58,095 nt of DNA, from NCBI RefSeq assembly GCF_003997495.1, contig NZ_RZRU01000032.1, forward strand, positions 1 through 58,095, written 5' to 3'. Below are positions 15,944 through 24,247 of the stretch, one piece after another. The notes under the pieces are model-generated. The model made no database searches, was not told the origin of the DNA, and was given only the letters and a program-made list of their open reading frames with translations. This DNA comes from Mesorhizobium sp. M7A.F.Ca.US.008.03.1.1 (GTDB lineage Bacteria > Pseudomonadota > Alphaproteobacteria > Rhizobiales > Rhizobiaceae). The position numbers and the translations under genes are program-made. The first letter of the stretch is position 1, and each line of letters opens with the position of its first letter.

Positions 15944-17824
15944 ATGGCCGAAAAAACCGTCTCCGACTCCTCGACCTTCAAGACGCTGCTCAATTTGTGG
16001 CCCTATATGTGGCCGGCGGATCGCGCCGATCTGAGAGCCCGGGTCACCTGGGCGACGCTGTTGCTGGTCGTCGCCAAGCTGACGCTGGTCGCCGGTCCCT
16101 ATTTCTTCAAATGGGCGACCGACGCGTTGGCCGGCGACGCCAAATCGGTGCCGCCGTTGCCGAGTTTCCTGCTGGCGCCCGTCATGCTGGTCGTCGCCTA
16201 CAATGTCGTGCGGCTGGTGCAGCTTGGCTTCAATCAGTTAAGGGATGCGCTGTTTGCCCGCGTCGGCCAATATGCGGTGCGCCAGCTCGCCTTCCGCACC
16301 TTCGTCCACATGCACCAACTGTCGCTGCGCTTTCACCTGGAGCGGCGCACTGGCGGCCTGTCGCGCATCATCGAGCGCGGCACCAAGGGCATCGAGACGA
16401 TCGTGCGCTTCATCATGCTCAACACGGCGCCCACCATCCTCGAATTCGCGCTGACCACCGGCATCTTCGCCTACACCTATGGCTGGAAATATGTGTTCGT
16501 CGTCGCGGTCACCGTCTGGGTCTATGTCTGGTTCACGGTCCGCGCCAGCGACTGGCGCATCTCGATCCGCCGCGACATGAACGACAGCGACACCGACGCC
16601 AACACCAAGGCGATCGACTCGCTGCTCAACTACGAAACGGTCAAGTACTTCAACAATGAAGGCATGGAAGCCGAGCGTTTCGACCGCTCGATGGCGCGCT
16701 ACGAGGTCGCCGCGACGCGCATCTGGACCTCGCTTGGTTGGCTGAATTTCGGGCAGGGCATCATCTTCGGCCTCGGCACCGTCATCGTCATGTGCATGTC
16801 GGCGCTTGAAGTGCAGGCCGGCACGCAGACGGTCGGTGACTTCGTCTTCATCAACGCCATGCTGATGCAACTGTCGGTGCCGCTCAATTTCATCGGCTTC
16901 ATCTACCGCGAAATTCGCCAGGGGCTGACCGATATCGAGCAGATGTTCGATCTGCTGGATGTTCCGCAGGAGATCGTCGACAAGCCGGATGCCAGGCCAC
17001 TCGCGGTCAGTGCCGGCAAGGTCGAGTTCCGCGACGTGCATTTCTCCTATGATCCGAACCGCAAGATCCTGAAGGGCATCAGTTTCGAGGTGCCGGCCGG
17101 CAAGACCGTCGCCATTGTCGGGCCGTCAGGCGCCGGCAAGTCGACCATCTCGCGGCTTCTGTTCCGCTTCTACGATGTGCAGGGCGGTCAGGTGCTGATC
17201 GACGGCCAGGATATCAAGGATGTAACGCAGGAGAGCCTGCGCGGGGCGATCGGCATGGTGCCGCAGGACACCGTGCTGTTCAACGACACCATCGCCTACA
17301 ACATCCGCTACGGCCGCATCGGCGCCAGCGAGGAGGATATGCAGAAGGCCGCCGAACTTGCCCAGATCGGTCCGTTCATCGAGCGATTGCCTGACGGCTA
17401 CAAGTCGATGGTCGGCGAACGCGGGCTAAAACTTTCGGGCGGCGAGAAGCAGCGCGTAGCGATCGCCCGCACCATCCTGAAGGCGCCGCCGATCCTGATG
17501 CTCGACGAAGCGACCTCGGCACTCGACAGCCACACCGAGCAGGAGATCCAGGCCGCGCTCGATCTGGTCAGCCGTGGCCGCACCACCATCGTCATCGCCC
17601 ACCGTCTGTCGACGGTGATCACGGCCGACGAGATCATCGTGCTGCAGGATGGCCAGATCGCCGAGCGCGGCACCCATGCCGAGCTGATGCGCAAACATGG
17701 CCTCTACGCCTCGATGTGGGACCGCCAGCGCGAGGCGACCGAGGCCGAGGAGCGGCTGCGCATCGCCCGCGAGGGCGACGAGCTTGGCGTCATCGTTCGC
17801 CGGCGAACCTCGGAGGTGTCATAG
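15944..17824 (+). CDS. Atm1/HMT-type ABC exporter (fused permease-ATPase)
   Basis: A 626-residue half-transporter. Six transmembrane helices lie in residues ~30-320, followed by an ATPase domain with Walker A GPSGAGKST (~393-401), signature LSGGEKQRVAIAR (~496), Walker B ILMLDEATSALD and the switch His in IVIAHRLST. The segment LNYETVKYFNNEGMEAERFD is a hallmark of the Atm1/ABCB7/HMT1 group, which exports glutathione-linked metal or sulfur species. It lies downstream of the Cys-rich ArsR gene, suggesting inducible metal or electrophile efflux. The ATG at 15944 is preceded by an AGAAG-rich ribosome site. It is complete and homodimeric by family rule. Confidence 0.93.
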   Translation: MAEKTVSDSSTFKTLLNLWPYMWPADRADLRARVTWATLLLVVAKLTLVAGPYFFKWATDALAGDAKSVPPLPSFLLAPVMLVVAYNVVRLVQLGFNQLRDALFARVGQYAVRQLAFRTFVHMHQLSLRFHLERRTGGLSRIIERGTKGIETIVRFIMLNTAPTILEFALTTGIFAYTYGWKYVFVVAVTVWVYVWFTVRASDWRISIRRDMNDSDTDANTKAIDSLLNYETVKYFNNEGMEAERFDRSMARYEVAATRIWTSLGWLNFGQGIIFGLGTVIVMCMSALEVQAGTQTVGDFVFINAMLMQLSVPLNFIGFIYREIRQGLTDIEQMFDLLDVPQEIVDKPDARPLAVSAGKVEFRDVHFSYDPNRKILKGISFEVPAGKTVAIVGPSGAGKSTISRLLFRFYDVQGGQVLIDGQDIKDVTQESLRGAIGMVPQDTVLFNDTIAYNIRYGRIGASEEDMQKAAELAQIGPFIERLPDGYKSMVGERGLKLSGGEKQRVAIARTILKAPPILMLDEATSALDSHTEQEIQAALDLVSRGRTTIVIAHRLSTVITADEIIVLQDGQIAERGTHAELMRKHGLYASMWDRQREATEAEERLRIAREGDELGVIVRRRTSEVS

Positions 17825-17838
17825 CGGTGGCTGCTCTT

Positions 17839-18010
17839 CCTTCTCCCCTTGTGGGAGAAGGTGGCCTCGCGAAGCGAGATCGGATGAGGGGTGTTCCAGG
17901 GAACACCAACGCCTCATTCCGCTGGAACATCAGCGTCTCACTCCGCTGGAGCACCCCTCAACCGTCTCGGCGCTGCGCGCCGATCCACCTTCTCCCACAA
18001 GGGGAGAAGG
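17839..18010. repeat. family-B repeat element (172 bp, nested inverted repeats)
   Basis: Both ends are self-complementary (CCTTCTCCC, loop, GGGAGAAGG) and complementary to each other. Inside are GGATGAGGGGTG and its near complement CACCCCTCAACC, plus three degenerate copies of a CATTCCGCTGGAACA-type unit. It fills most of the 278-base gap after the ABC exporter. The sequence is unrelated to family A. Fragments resembling its ends occur at 22701 and 57774. Confidence 0.9.
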
Positions 18011-18102
18011 GAAGAACGCGCGGAAATTTCCACTTGACCTCAACTTAAGTTGAGATCGTACGCCCTTCTTGGAGCCCGCTATCAAGAACGGAACAAATTG
18101 AA

Positions 18103-18450
18103 ATGAGCAAGACAAATCAAAACGTTGACGGCGGCAGCGTGTTCAGGGTGGACAAGTTCGTCGTCCCGGCCGCCGCCCGCGAGGAGATACTCACCAAGGT
18201 CCGGACAACGCATGAATTGCTGCGCCTGCAACAAGGCTTCGTGCAGGATTTCCTGCTCGAGCAATTCTCCGGGCCGGGCGAATTTAACTTCGTCACCATC
18301 GTCGAATGGGAAAGCCAGGCGGCCGTCGACAACGTCGTGCCCATAGTCAAGGCGGCGCACGAGCGCATCGCCTTCAATCCGCAGGAGACGATCGCCCGGC
18401 TCGGCGTGCGCGCCGACATCGCCAATTATCAGCGGGTTCCCGGGCTGTAG
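18103..18450 (+). CDS. antibiotic biosynthesis monooxygenase (ABM)-like protein
   Basis: A 115-residue ferredoxin-like dimeric barrel protein. After a polar N-terminus, the domain starts at about residue 15 (RVDKFVVPAAAREEILTKV), continues LQQGFVQDFLLEQFSGPGEF and NFVTIVEWESQAAVDNVVP, the usual ABM beta-alpha-beta pattern. Family members include heme-degrading and quinol oxygenases but also many of unknown function; no heme-ligand signature is obvious. The TTAAGTTGAGAT region upstream (about 18040) is AT-rich and may hold the promoter. It stands alone between repeat B and a gene remnant. Confidence 0.8.
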   Translation: MSKTNQNVDGGSVFRVDKFVVPAAAREEILTKVRTTHELLRLQQGFVQDFLLEQFSGPGEFNFVTIVEWESQAAVDNVVPIVKAAHERIAFNPQETIARLGVRADIANYQRVPGL

Positions 18451-18459
18451 CCTGGCTTC

Positions 18460-18690
18460 TTACGGCCAACCGATGCCAGGTGCCGGCGCTTCGACGCTGA
18501 GCAACTGAGCCGGTACGGGGCGTCGCCGACCATGTGCTCGAAGCCACGCCATTCGGCGGCTAGGATGAACAGCGTTTTCCTGTCGGTGCCGCCCAGCATG
18601 CAGGCAAAGCAGCCGCGATCGACCGTGACCGTGTGCAACACCTCGCCACCTTCGCGCACCCGCACGCAAGTGTATGCCGAATTCTGCCGA
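18460..18690 (-). pseudogene. 3' remnant of an SMP-30/gluconolactonase-family gene, frameshifted
   Basis: On the minus strand, two frames together encode the recognisable end of an SMP-30/LRE-like sugar lactonase: YTCVRVREGGEVLHTVTVD and RGCFACMLGGTDRKTLFILA then AAEWRG in one frame, and LLSVEAPAPGIGWP-stop in another, offset around position 18505-18515. A complete gene would be ~290 codons; only ~75 are present, with no start and no upstream beta-propeller sequence. It therefore looks like a deletion remnant plus frameshift. The remaining bases 18691-18824 hold nothing I recognise apart from the psd promoter region. Confidence 0.75.
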
Positions 18691-18824
18691 CAACGACGCC
18701 CACAGGCAAGTGCATCCCCGCCCCTGCCAGTTGGGCCCAATATGGCCTTGCCGATTGTTGCGTTGCGGCGAGGGGGGCTTTCGGCTATTGAGGCCGGACT
18801 TGAAACGGAGCCTGTTTTTAGCAG

Positions 18825-19523
18825 ATGAGCCTTGTCGATACGGTCAAGAACGCGTTCGTACCGATCCATCGCGAAGGCTATCCCTTTATCGCGGCCTTTG
18901 GCGCGGCGACGCTTTTCCTCGGCTATTTCTCCTCGATCCTGTTCTGGATCGGTCTGATCCTGACGGCTTGGTGCGTCTATTTCTTCCGTGATCCCGAGCG
19001 CGTCACGCCGGTCGACGACCGCCTGGTGGTCAGCCCCGCCGACGGCATCATTTCGGCGGTCGGGCCGGCCGTGCCGCCGCGCGAACTCGGCCTCGGCAAT
19101 ATCGAAATGACCCGCATCTCGGTGTTCATGAACGTCTTCTCCTGCCACGTGAACCGCGCTCCCGTGCGCGGCCGTATTGCGAAAATCGAACATCGGCCGG
19201 GCAAATTCCTCAATGCCGAGCTCGACAAGGCCAGCTCCGAGAACGAGCGCAACGGCCTGGTCATCGAGAGCCCCAACGGCACGGTCGCGGCCGTCCAGAT
19301 CGCCGGCCTGGTGGCGCGCCGCATCGTCTGCTGGGCCGAGGCCGGCGGCTCGATCGGCACTGGCGAGCGTTTTGGCCTGATCCGCTTCGGCTCGCGTGTC
19401 GATGTGTTCCTGCCCCTGACCGCCACGCCGCGCGTTGCCGTCGGCCAGACGGCGGTTGGCGGCGAAACCGTGCTGGCCGAATTCGGCGGTGTTGCCGGCA
19501 CGCCTCTTGTTCGGGTTTCCTGA
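18825..19523 (+). CDS. psd: phosphatidylserine decarboxylase proenzyme
   Basis: A 232-residue pyruvoyl enzyme of the short class that converts phosphatidylserine to phosphatidylethanolamine at the inner membrane. N-terminal hydrophobic segments (AAFGAATLFLGYFSSILFWI and ILTAWCVYFF) anchor it. VSPADGIISAVG and FMNVFSCHVNRAPV carry conserved catalytic residues. GERFGLIRFGSRVDVFLP contains the Gly-Ser self-cleavage site (about residues 189-190) that produces the pyruvoyl group. The stop is 3 bases before pssA, so the two genes are an operon, as in other rhizobia. Confidence 0.95.
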   Translation: MSLVDTVKNAFVPIHREGYPFIAAFGAATLFLGYFSSILFWIGLILTAWCVYFFRDPERVTPVDDRLVVSPADGIISAVGPAVPPRELGLGNIEMTRISVFMNVFSCHVNRAPVRGRIAKIEHRPGKFLNAELDKASSENERNGLVIESPNGTVAAVQIAGLVARRIVCWAEAGGSIGTGERFGLIRFGSRVDVFLPLTATPRVAVGQTAVGGETVLAEFGGVAGTPLVRVS

Positions 19524-19526
19524 CCG

Positions 19527-20345
19527 GTGGGCACGCAATACAAAAAGTTCGAGGCCCATGCCAGCGGCGGTCCGCGCATCCGCGAGATCCCGATGCGCAT
19601 GGTGCTGCCCAATCTGGTCACCGTGCTCGCCATTTGCGCCGGCCTGTCCGGCATCCGCTTCGGCTTCGAAGGCCGCTTCGAGCCGGCGGTGGTGATGGTG
19701 CTGCTTGCCGCCTTCCTCGATGGCATTGACGGCCGCCTGGCGCGCATGTTGAAGGCGACCTCCAAATTCGGCGCGCAGATGGATTCGCTGGCCGACATCG
19801 TCAATTTCGGCGTGGCGCCGGCTCTGGTGCTCTATGCCTTCCTGCTCGACCGCGCCGGTTCGCCGGGCTGGATCGCGGCACTGCTGTTCGCCATCGCCTG
19901 CGGGCTGCGCCTCGCCCGTTTCAACGTACTCGATGACGAGAAGGCTGATCGCCCCATATGGCAGTCCGAATATTTCGTCGGCGTGCCGGCGCCGGCGGGC
20001 GCGGTGCTGGTGATGCTGCCGCTTTATCTCTATTTCCTGCGCACAGGTCTGGAGCCCAGTCGTCCAGCGGCCTTCGTCGCCACCGGCTTCACCATCCTGG
20101 TCGCCTTCCTGCTGGTCAGCCGGCTGCCGGTCTATTCCGGCAAGAGCCTGAAAATCCCGGGCGACAGGGTGTTGCCGATCATCCTGGGTGTCGTGCTCTA
20201 CGTACTCCTGCTGATGACCTACCCCTGGTACACGCTGACCGCGTCGGTCGCCGGCTACCTGATCTTCCTGCCGTTCAGCGTGCGCGCCTATTCGAAGCGC
20301 GCCAAGCTGGAGGGCGAGAAGGTGCCGCCTTCGGATATAGGTTAG
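19527..20345 (+). CDS. pssA: CDP-diacylglycerol-serine O-phosphatidyltransferase
   Basis: A 272-residue integral membrane enzyme making phosphatidylserine, the substrate of the adjacent psd product. The CDP-alcohol phosphotransferase signature DG(x)2AR(x)8G(x)3D(x)3D is present as DGIDGRLARMLKATSKFG followed by AQMDSLADIVNFG (starting near residue 65). About seven hydrophobic helices follow. It starts with GTG 4 bases after the psd stop and lacks a strong ribosome site, consistent with translational coupling; a downstream ATG at the MRMVLPNLV segment is an alternative start. It converges with the Aas-like gene. Confidence 0.95.
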   Translation: MGTQYKKFEAHASGGPRIREIPMRMVLPNLVTVLAICAGLSGIRFGFEGRFEPAVVMVLLAAFLDGIDGRLARMLKATSKFGAQMDSLADIVNFGVAPALVLYAFLLDRAGSPGWIAALLFAIACGLRLARFNVLDDEKADRPIWQSEYFVGVPAPAGAVLVMLPLYLYFLRTGLEPSRPAAFVATGFTILVAFLLVSRLPVYSGKSLKIPGDRVLPIILGVVLYVLLLMTYPWYTLTASVAGYLIFLPFSVRAYSKRAKLEGEKVPPSDIG

Positions 20346-20372
20346 AAGGTCGGCGGAAGTGCTTGATCTGAC

Positions 20373-22595
20373 TCAGGCCGCGACGCCGAGGCCCAGCCTG
20401 TCGATCGCCAGTTTCCTCGTCGACACATAGTCGGTCTTGCCGGATCCCAGCACCGGGATTTCCTCGACCTTGACGATGTCGTTTGGCACCATCAGTTCGG
20501 CCGCGCCCGCCTGTTTGCCGAACCTGCGCAACTCGTCGGGATTGGCATCGTCGGCGGTAGTGACCAGCACGATGCGCTCGCCGCGCCGCTTGTCCGGCAC
20601 CGCTACAGCCGCGTGGTGCTCTTCCGGCCACAGCGACTGCACCAGCATCTCGACCGCACCCAGCGACACCATCTCGCCGGCGATCTTGGCGAAGCGCTTG
20701 GCGCGGCCGCGAATGGTGATGAAGCCTTCGCGGTCGACGGCGACGATGTCGCCGGTGTCGTGCCAGCCGCTCAGCGGCTGCAGCTCGCCGGGGCGGTCCG
20801 CGGTCATATAGCCCATCATCAGGTTCGGTCCGTCGAGCCACAATTGGCCGGCGTCGGAAATGCCCTCGATCGGCTCAAGCTTCATGCGCATGGCCGGCAG
20901 CAGCCGCCCGACCGTGCCGTCGCGCCCATGGATCGCCGTGTTGACGGCAACCACCGGTGCCGCCTCGGTCAGCCCGAAACCTTCCATGATCTCGGCCTGG
21001 AAGCGCTCGCGATAGACGCGGCGGGTTTCCGGCTTCACCGCCTCGGCGCCGGCGACGACGAAGCGCAGGCTGGAAAAATCGCCGTCCTTGGCGGTGCGCG
21101 CATAGTTGGCGAGGAACGTGTCGGTGCCGAACATGATGGTCGGCTTCACCTTGCGCGCTACCTCGGGAATGATCTTGTAGTGCAGCGGCGAGGGGTAGAG
21201 GAACAGTTTTACTCCCGTGACCAGCGGCAGGATGGTGCCGCCCGTCAGCCCGAACGAATGGAACACCGGCAGCACGTTGAGCAGGATGTCGGCGGGCGAG
21301 ATGGTGATGCGCGCTTCGGCCTGCATGGCGTTGGCAAGCAGGTTCTTGTGCGACAGCACGACTGCTTTCGGCGTGCCTTCCGAGCCGGAAGTAAACAGGA
21401 TCACCGCCGGCTTGGCCGCATCCTGCCGCTGCAGCGGCCAGCGCCACAGCAAGGCGGCGGCAAGCTTGTCCAGCGCGGTGACGCTCTCCCGCACATCCTC
21501 GAGCCAGAGAAGCCTGGCGCCGCCCTTTTCGACCGCCGCGACGATATCGGCAAGGTCGGCCTTCTCGACGAACGCGCGGGACGAAATCACGGTCCTTATC
21601 ACCGCCGTGCGCACGGCCGCAGTGACGCTCGCCGGCCCGGCCGTATAGTTGATCATCGCCGCCACTCGGCCGGCCGACAGAAGGCCGGTGAGCGACAACA
21701 CGACGCCGTTGGCATTGGGCAGCATCACGCCGACCGCCTCGCCCGGAGCCGTCACCGCCTCGAAGCGCCTGCCCAGGACGCGGGCGCCGATGAACAGCTT
21801 GCGGTAGCTCAGCGCGCCGGAGATCACGTCCTCGATGATGGTATGCGAAGCGCCGACGCGGTCGGCGGCATCGCGCATCGCCAGGAACAGGCCGCGATCG
21901 AGGTCGGTGCCGAAAAGCCGGGCCTCGGCGACACGGTCGAACAGCGCATTGGTGTTCGAGGCCTGCTCGGGGTTGCGCGCCACCAGTTCGGCGATGGTCA
22001 TCGGCTCCAGCACGCTGATCGACAGCTGCGGAAACCAGTGTCGCGGTGCCTTGTCCGCAGGCGTCAGCGACACCGGCAGGCTGCGCGCGCCGCCGACGAA
22101 GATCGGCACGATTTTGGCATCGGCCTGCATGGCGATGCGGGTGACGGCACGAAACAACCGAAACGTCTTGACGTCAGGCTCGACCGCATCCGGCAGATAG
22201 ACAGCGAGCCGACCCTTGCCCTTCAGCACCCGCACCAACCGGCGGCTGACGAAGACATGCTCGGCGTTGAAGGCGATGGTACGGCCAAGCTCGCGCCAAG
22301 GTTCGAGCCATGGCGAGCGCGCCGAGACCTCGTCGAGTATATGCAGCGTGTCTTCCGGCAGCAGCGACAGCATCAGCGCCGGCTCGAAGCGCGATTGATG
22401 CGAGATGACGTAGATGACTGGGGTCTGCGTCTTGCGCGCGATCCTGATGCGGCTATCTCCGATCCGGTAGGCGAGCTTGAACGGCACATAGAGCAGCGCC
22501 TGGGTGAAGCGCAGGCCGAGGCGGAATTTCTCCATCACGCCGATCAGCAGCCAGGCCAGAACAAGACCCGCAAGCAGCGCCAGTGTCAGGATCAT
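20373..22595 (-). CDS. Aas-like bifunctional acyltransferase / acyl-ACP synthetase
   Basis: A 740-residue fusion with the architecture of E. coli Aas (719 aa), which re-acylates lysophosphatidylethanolamine. Residues 1-20 form a membrane segment (MILTLALLAGLVLAWLLIGV). A PlsC-like domain spans ~30-240. An AMP-forming ligase domain follows, with ILFTSGSEGTPKAVVLSHKN (~395-415) and the C-terminal catalytic lysine region GSGKTDYVSTRK. The acyltransferase motif is atypical: HQSRFE (66-71) gives HX4E rather than HX4D, and the usual FPEGTR block reads YLPDAVEPD. I chose ATG 22595 (GGGAG upstream); ATG 22622 is an alternative. It is convergent with pssA. The family is sure; activity of the first domain is uncertain. 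Confidence 0.85.
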   Translation of the reverse strand: MILTLALLAGLVLAWLLIGVMEKFRLGLRFTQALLYVPFKLAYRIGDSRIRIARKTQTPVIYVISHQSRFEPALMLSLLPEDTLHILDEVSARSPWLEPWRELGRTIAFNAEHVFVSRRLVRVLKGKGRLAVYLPDAVEPDVKTFRLFRAVTRIAMQADAKIVPIFVGGARSLPVSLTPADKAPRHWFPQLSISVLEPMTIAELVARNPEQASNTNALFDRVAEARLFGTDLDRGLFLAMRDAADRVGASHTIIEDVISGALSYRKLFIGARVLGRRFEAVTAPGEAVGVMLPNANGVVLSLTGLLSAGRVAAMINYTAGPASVTAAVRTAVIRTVISSRAFVEKADLADIVAAVEKGGARLLWLEDVRESVTALDKLAAALLWRWPLQRQDAAKPAVILFTSGSEGTPKAVVLSHKNLLANAMQAEARITISPADILLNVLPVFHSFGLTGGTILPLVTGVKLFLYPSPLHYKIIPEVARKVKPTIMFGTDTFLANYARTAKDGDFSSLRFVVAGAEAVKPETRRVYRERFQAEIMEGFGLTEAAPVVAVNTAIHGRDGTVGRLLPAMRMKLEPIEGISDAGQLWLDGPNLMMGYMTADRPGELQPLSGWHDTGDIVAVDREGFITIRGRAKRFAKIAGEMVSLGAVEMLVQSLWPEEHHAAVAVPDKRRGERIVLVTTADDANPDELRRFGKQAGAAELMVPNDIVKVEEIPVLGSGKTDYVSTRKLAIDRLGLGVAA

Positions 22596-22700
22596 GCCGC
22601 GTCTCTCCCAGTTTTTTAGCATCTCGGCTCTTCCGCGGCCGCTTCGGCCAGAACCTAGACGATGTGGGAGCAAGGTCAATGCGGATGAGTGCGCCTCCTG

Positions 22701-22721
22701 CCTTGCCCCTTGTGGGGAAGG
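22701..22721. repeat. short hairpin resembling one end of repeat B
   Basis: CCTTGCCCC and GGGGAAGG pair around TTGT with one mismatch, much like the CCTTCTCCC/GGGAGAAGG ends of the element at 17839. It lies 15 bases after the tautomerase stop on the minus strand and may act as its terminator or be a relic of the repeat. Confidence 0.45.
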
Positions 22722-22735
22722 TAAGTCGGCCCTGC

Positions 22736-23143
22736 TCACGCCGCCTGCAGCCGTCCGCTGATGAAACGGAACTCCTGCGTTTTGCCGCCATAGCCGTAAG
22801 CGGCTGCCGGCACTTCATGCACGAAGGCGTGGCTCTCCTCATGCACGCCGCCGAGCAGGCGGCCGAAGGCCGCGAAGATCGCCTTCAGATAGGCCTCCAG
22901 TTCAAGCTTGGTGTTGGTGCCGTCGACCACCTTGATATCAAGCCAGAACGTGTTGGTGCCGTGCTCGGCCAGCGACTTGCCGCCGGCGAACCAGTGCTGC
23001 GGATCGACATAGGATACGGCAACTGCCGTGATCGTCGGGTCCTTGCGCAGCTGCGTCGCGGTGATTTCGGTGGCTTCCTTTGCGATGCGAGCGGAAAGCG
23101 CCGCGTCAGGCTTGCCGGTGACGCTGATGTTGATAATCGGCAT
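22736..23143 (-). CDS. tautomerase-superfamily protein
   Basis: A 135-residue protein starting MPIINISVTGKPDAALS; removal of Met would expose the catalytic Pro1 of the tautomerase superfamily. Two beta-alpha-beta units are visible (residues 2-60, and from NTKLELEAYLKAIFAAFGRL onward), so it is roughly twice the length of 4-oxalocrotonate tautomerase, closer to the MIF/CHMI-like or fused-4-OT size. AAGGAGAAG ends 4 bases before the ATG. It is divergent from a LysR gene whose gap carries repeated TTCGAT/ATCGAA half-sites, so it is probably the regulated gene. Confidence 0.85.
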   Translation of the reverse strand: MPIINISVTGKPDAALSARIAKEATEITATQLRKDPTITAVAVSYVDPQHWFAGGKSLAEHGTNTFWLDIKVVDGTNTKLELEAYLKAIFAAFGRLLGGVHEESHAFVHEVPAAAYGYGGKTQEFRFISGRLQAA

Positions 23144-23202
23144 TTTTCTTCTCCTTGGCTTGAGCGGCGTCCGATCGCCGTTGAAACAACATGCCACCAT
23201 CT

Positions 23203-23254
23203 TTCGATCAAAAAAATCGAATTGTTTTAAACTGAAGCTTCGATAAGATCGAAG
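23203..23254. promoter_or_regulatory. two palindromic operator candidates for the divergent LysR regulator
   Basis: The 17-base perfect palindrome CTTCGATAAGATCGAAG (23238-23254) ends one base before the LysR start codon. A second site with the same half-sites, TTCGAT-N7-ATCGAA, lies at 23203-23221. The first would cover the LysR ribosome-binding region and so suits autorepression; the second is positioned to control the divergent tautomerase gene. Confidence 0.75.
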
Positions 23255-23255
23255 T

Positions 23256-24113
23256 ATGAAAACGCTGGATCCCGATCTGCTCCGAACCTTCCTGGCTTTC
23301 GTCGACAGCGGCTCACTGGCCCAGGCGGCTGCAAGCGTTGGCCGCTCGCCCTCGGCGGTGACCGCCCAGATGCAGCGCTTGGAGGAAATCGTCGGCGAAC
23401 CGCTGCTGGCGCCGCAAGGGCGAGGGCGCGGCTTGACCCCTGCAGGCGAAGACCTCGTCGGCCATGCCAGGCGCATTCTTGCCGCCCATCGCGAGGCCTG
23501 GCTGGCGCTTAAGGGCGCGCGCGCTGCCGGACGCGTCGCCATCGGCACGACACAGGATTTCGCCGACAGCGGCCTGCCGGACCTGCTGCGTGCCTTCGCC
23601 GCCAGTCATCCGCGCGTCAGGATCGAACTGCGGATCGGCCGTTCCGCCGAGCTGGCGCAGGCACTGCAGTCCGGCGGCCTCGATCTGGCGATCGTTATGC
23701 GCCACGCCGCGGCCGCGGACGAAGTCGGCGTGCTGCGCGAGCCGATGATATGGCTATGCTCACAAAAGGGGTTGGCCTCGCGGCAGGAGGAACTGCCGCT
23801 GGCGTTGCTCGATCCATATTGCGGTTTTCGCGAAGCAGCACTTGCCGCACTCGATGCGGCCGGCCGCCGCTACCGTATCGCTGCCGGCAGTGCCAGTCTG
23901 GCCGCCCTGCGCACGGCGGTGAACGCCGGTGTCGCGCTGACGCTGCGCACGGCTCGCTTTGCCCATTCCGGCATTGTCGAGGCGCCGCGCGAGCTTGGCT
24001 TACCGCGGGTTCCAATAGCTGAGTTCGCCATCCGGCTTCGCGCAGGCGCCGATGGTCCAGCAGCCGATCTTGCGGCCCTGCTCGGCGGCAACCTTGCCTT
24101 GTCGGGCGGTTGA
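23256..24113 (+). CDS. LysR-family transcriptional regulator
   Basis: A 285-residue LTTR. HTH: DLLRTFLAFVDSGSLAQAA followed by SVGRSPSAVTAQMQRLEEIV. The effector domain opens with GRVAIGTTQDFADSGLPDLL, typical of the group. No separate Shine-Dalgarno exists because the operator palindrome occupies that place (ATCGAAG just before ATG). It is divergent from the tautomerase gene. The C-terminus is slightly short for the family, but the protein seems complete. Confidence 0.92.
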   Translation: MKTLDPDLLRTFLAFVDSGSLAQAAASVGRSPSAVTAQMQRLEEIVGEPLLAPQGRGRGLTPAGEDLVGHARRILAAHREAWLALKGARAAGRVAIGTTQDFADSGLPDLLRAFAASHPRVRIELRIGRSAELAQALQSGGLDLAIVMRHAAAADEVGVLREPMIWLCSQKGLASRQEELPLALLDPYCGFREAALAALDAAGRRYRIAAGSASLAALRTAVNAGVALTLRTARFAHSGIVEAPRELGLPRVPIAEFAIRLRAGADGPAADLAALLGGNLALSGG

Positions 24114-24120
24114 ATGCCCA

Positions 24121-24148
24121 AAGAAAAAGCCGACCTTACGGTCGGCTT
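24121..24148 (-). terminator. rho-independent terminator of the DMT gene at 24248
   Basis: On the minus strand AAGCCGACC, loop GTAA, GGTCGGCTT is followed by TTTTTCTT: a 9-bp stem with a U-tract. It lies ~100 bases past the stop of the minus-strand transporter gene and immediately after the end of the plus-strand LysR gene. Confidence 0.85.
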
Positions 24149-24247
24149 GGAGTAGGACGGGCCGAGGGGTTTGGGGGGACTTGGGGATGGCCCGTCGCAC
24201 CATTAATGCCTGACCCGGATGATGGTTCCGTGACCGCGTCACTTTTT

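Noticed and set aside
20613..22619. 668-codon plus-strand frame opposite the Aas-like gene
   Set aside because: It is antisense to a gene with clear ligase and acyltransferase motifs; the product is His/Arg/Asp/Gln-rich, typical of shadow frames.
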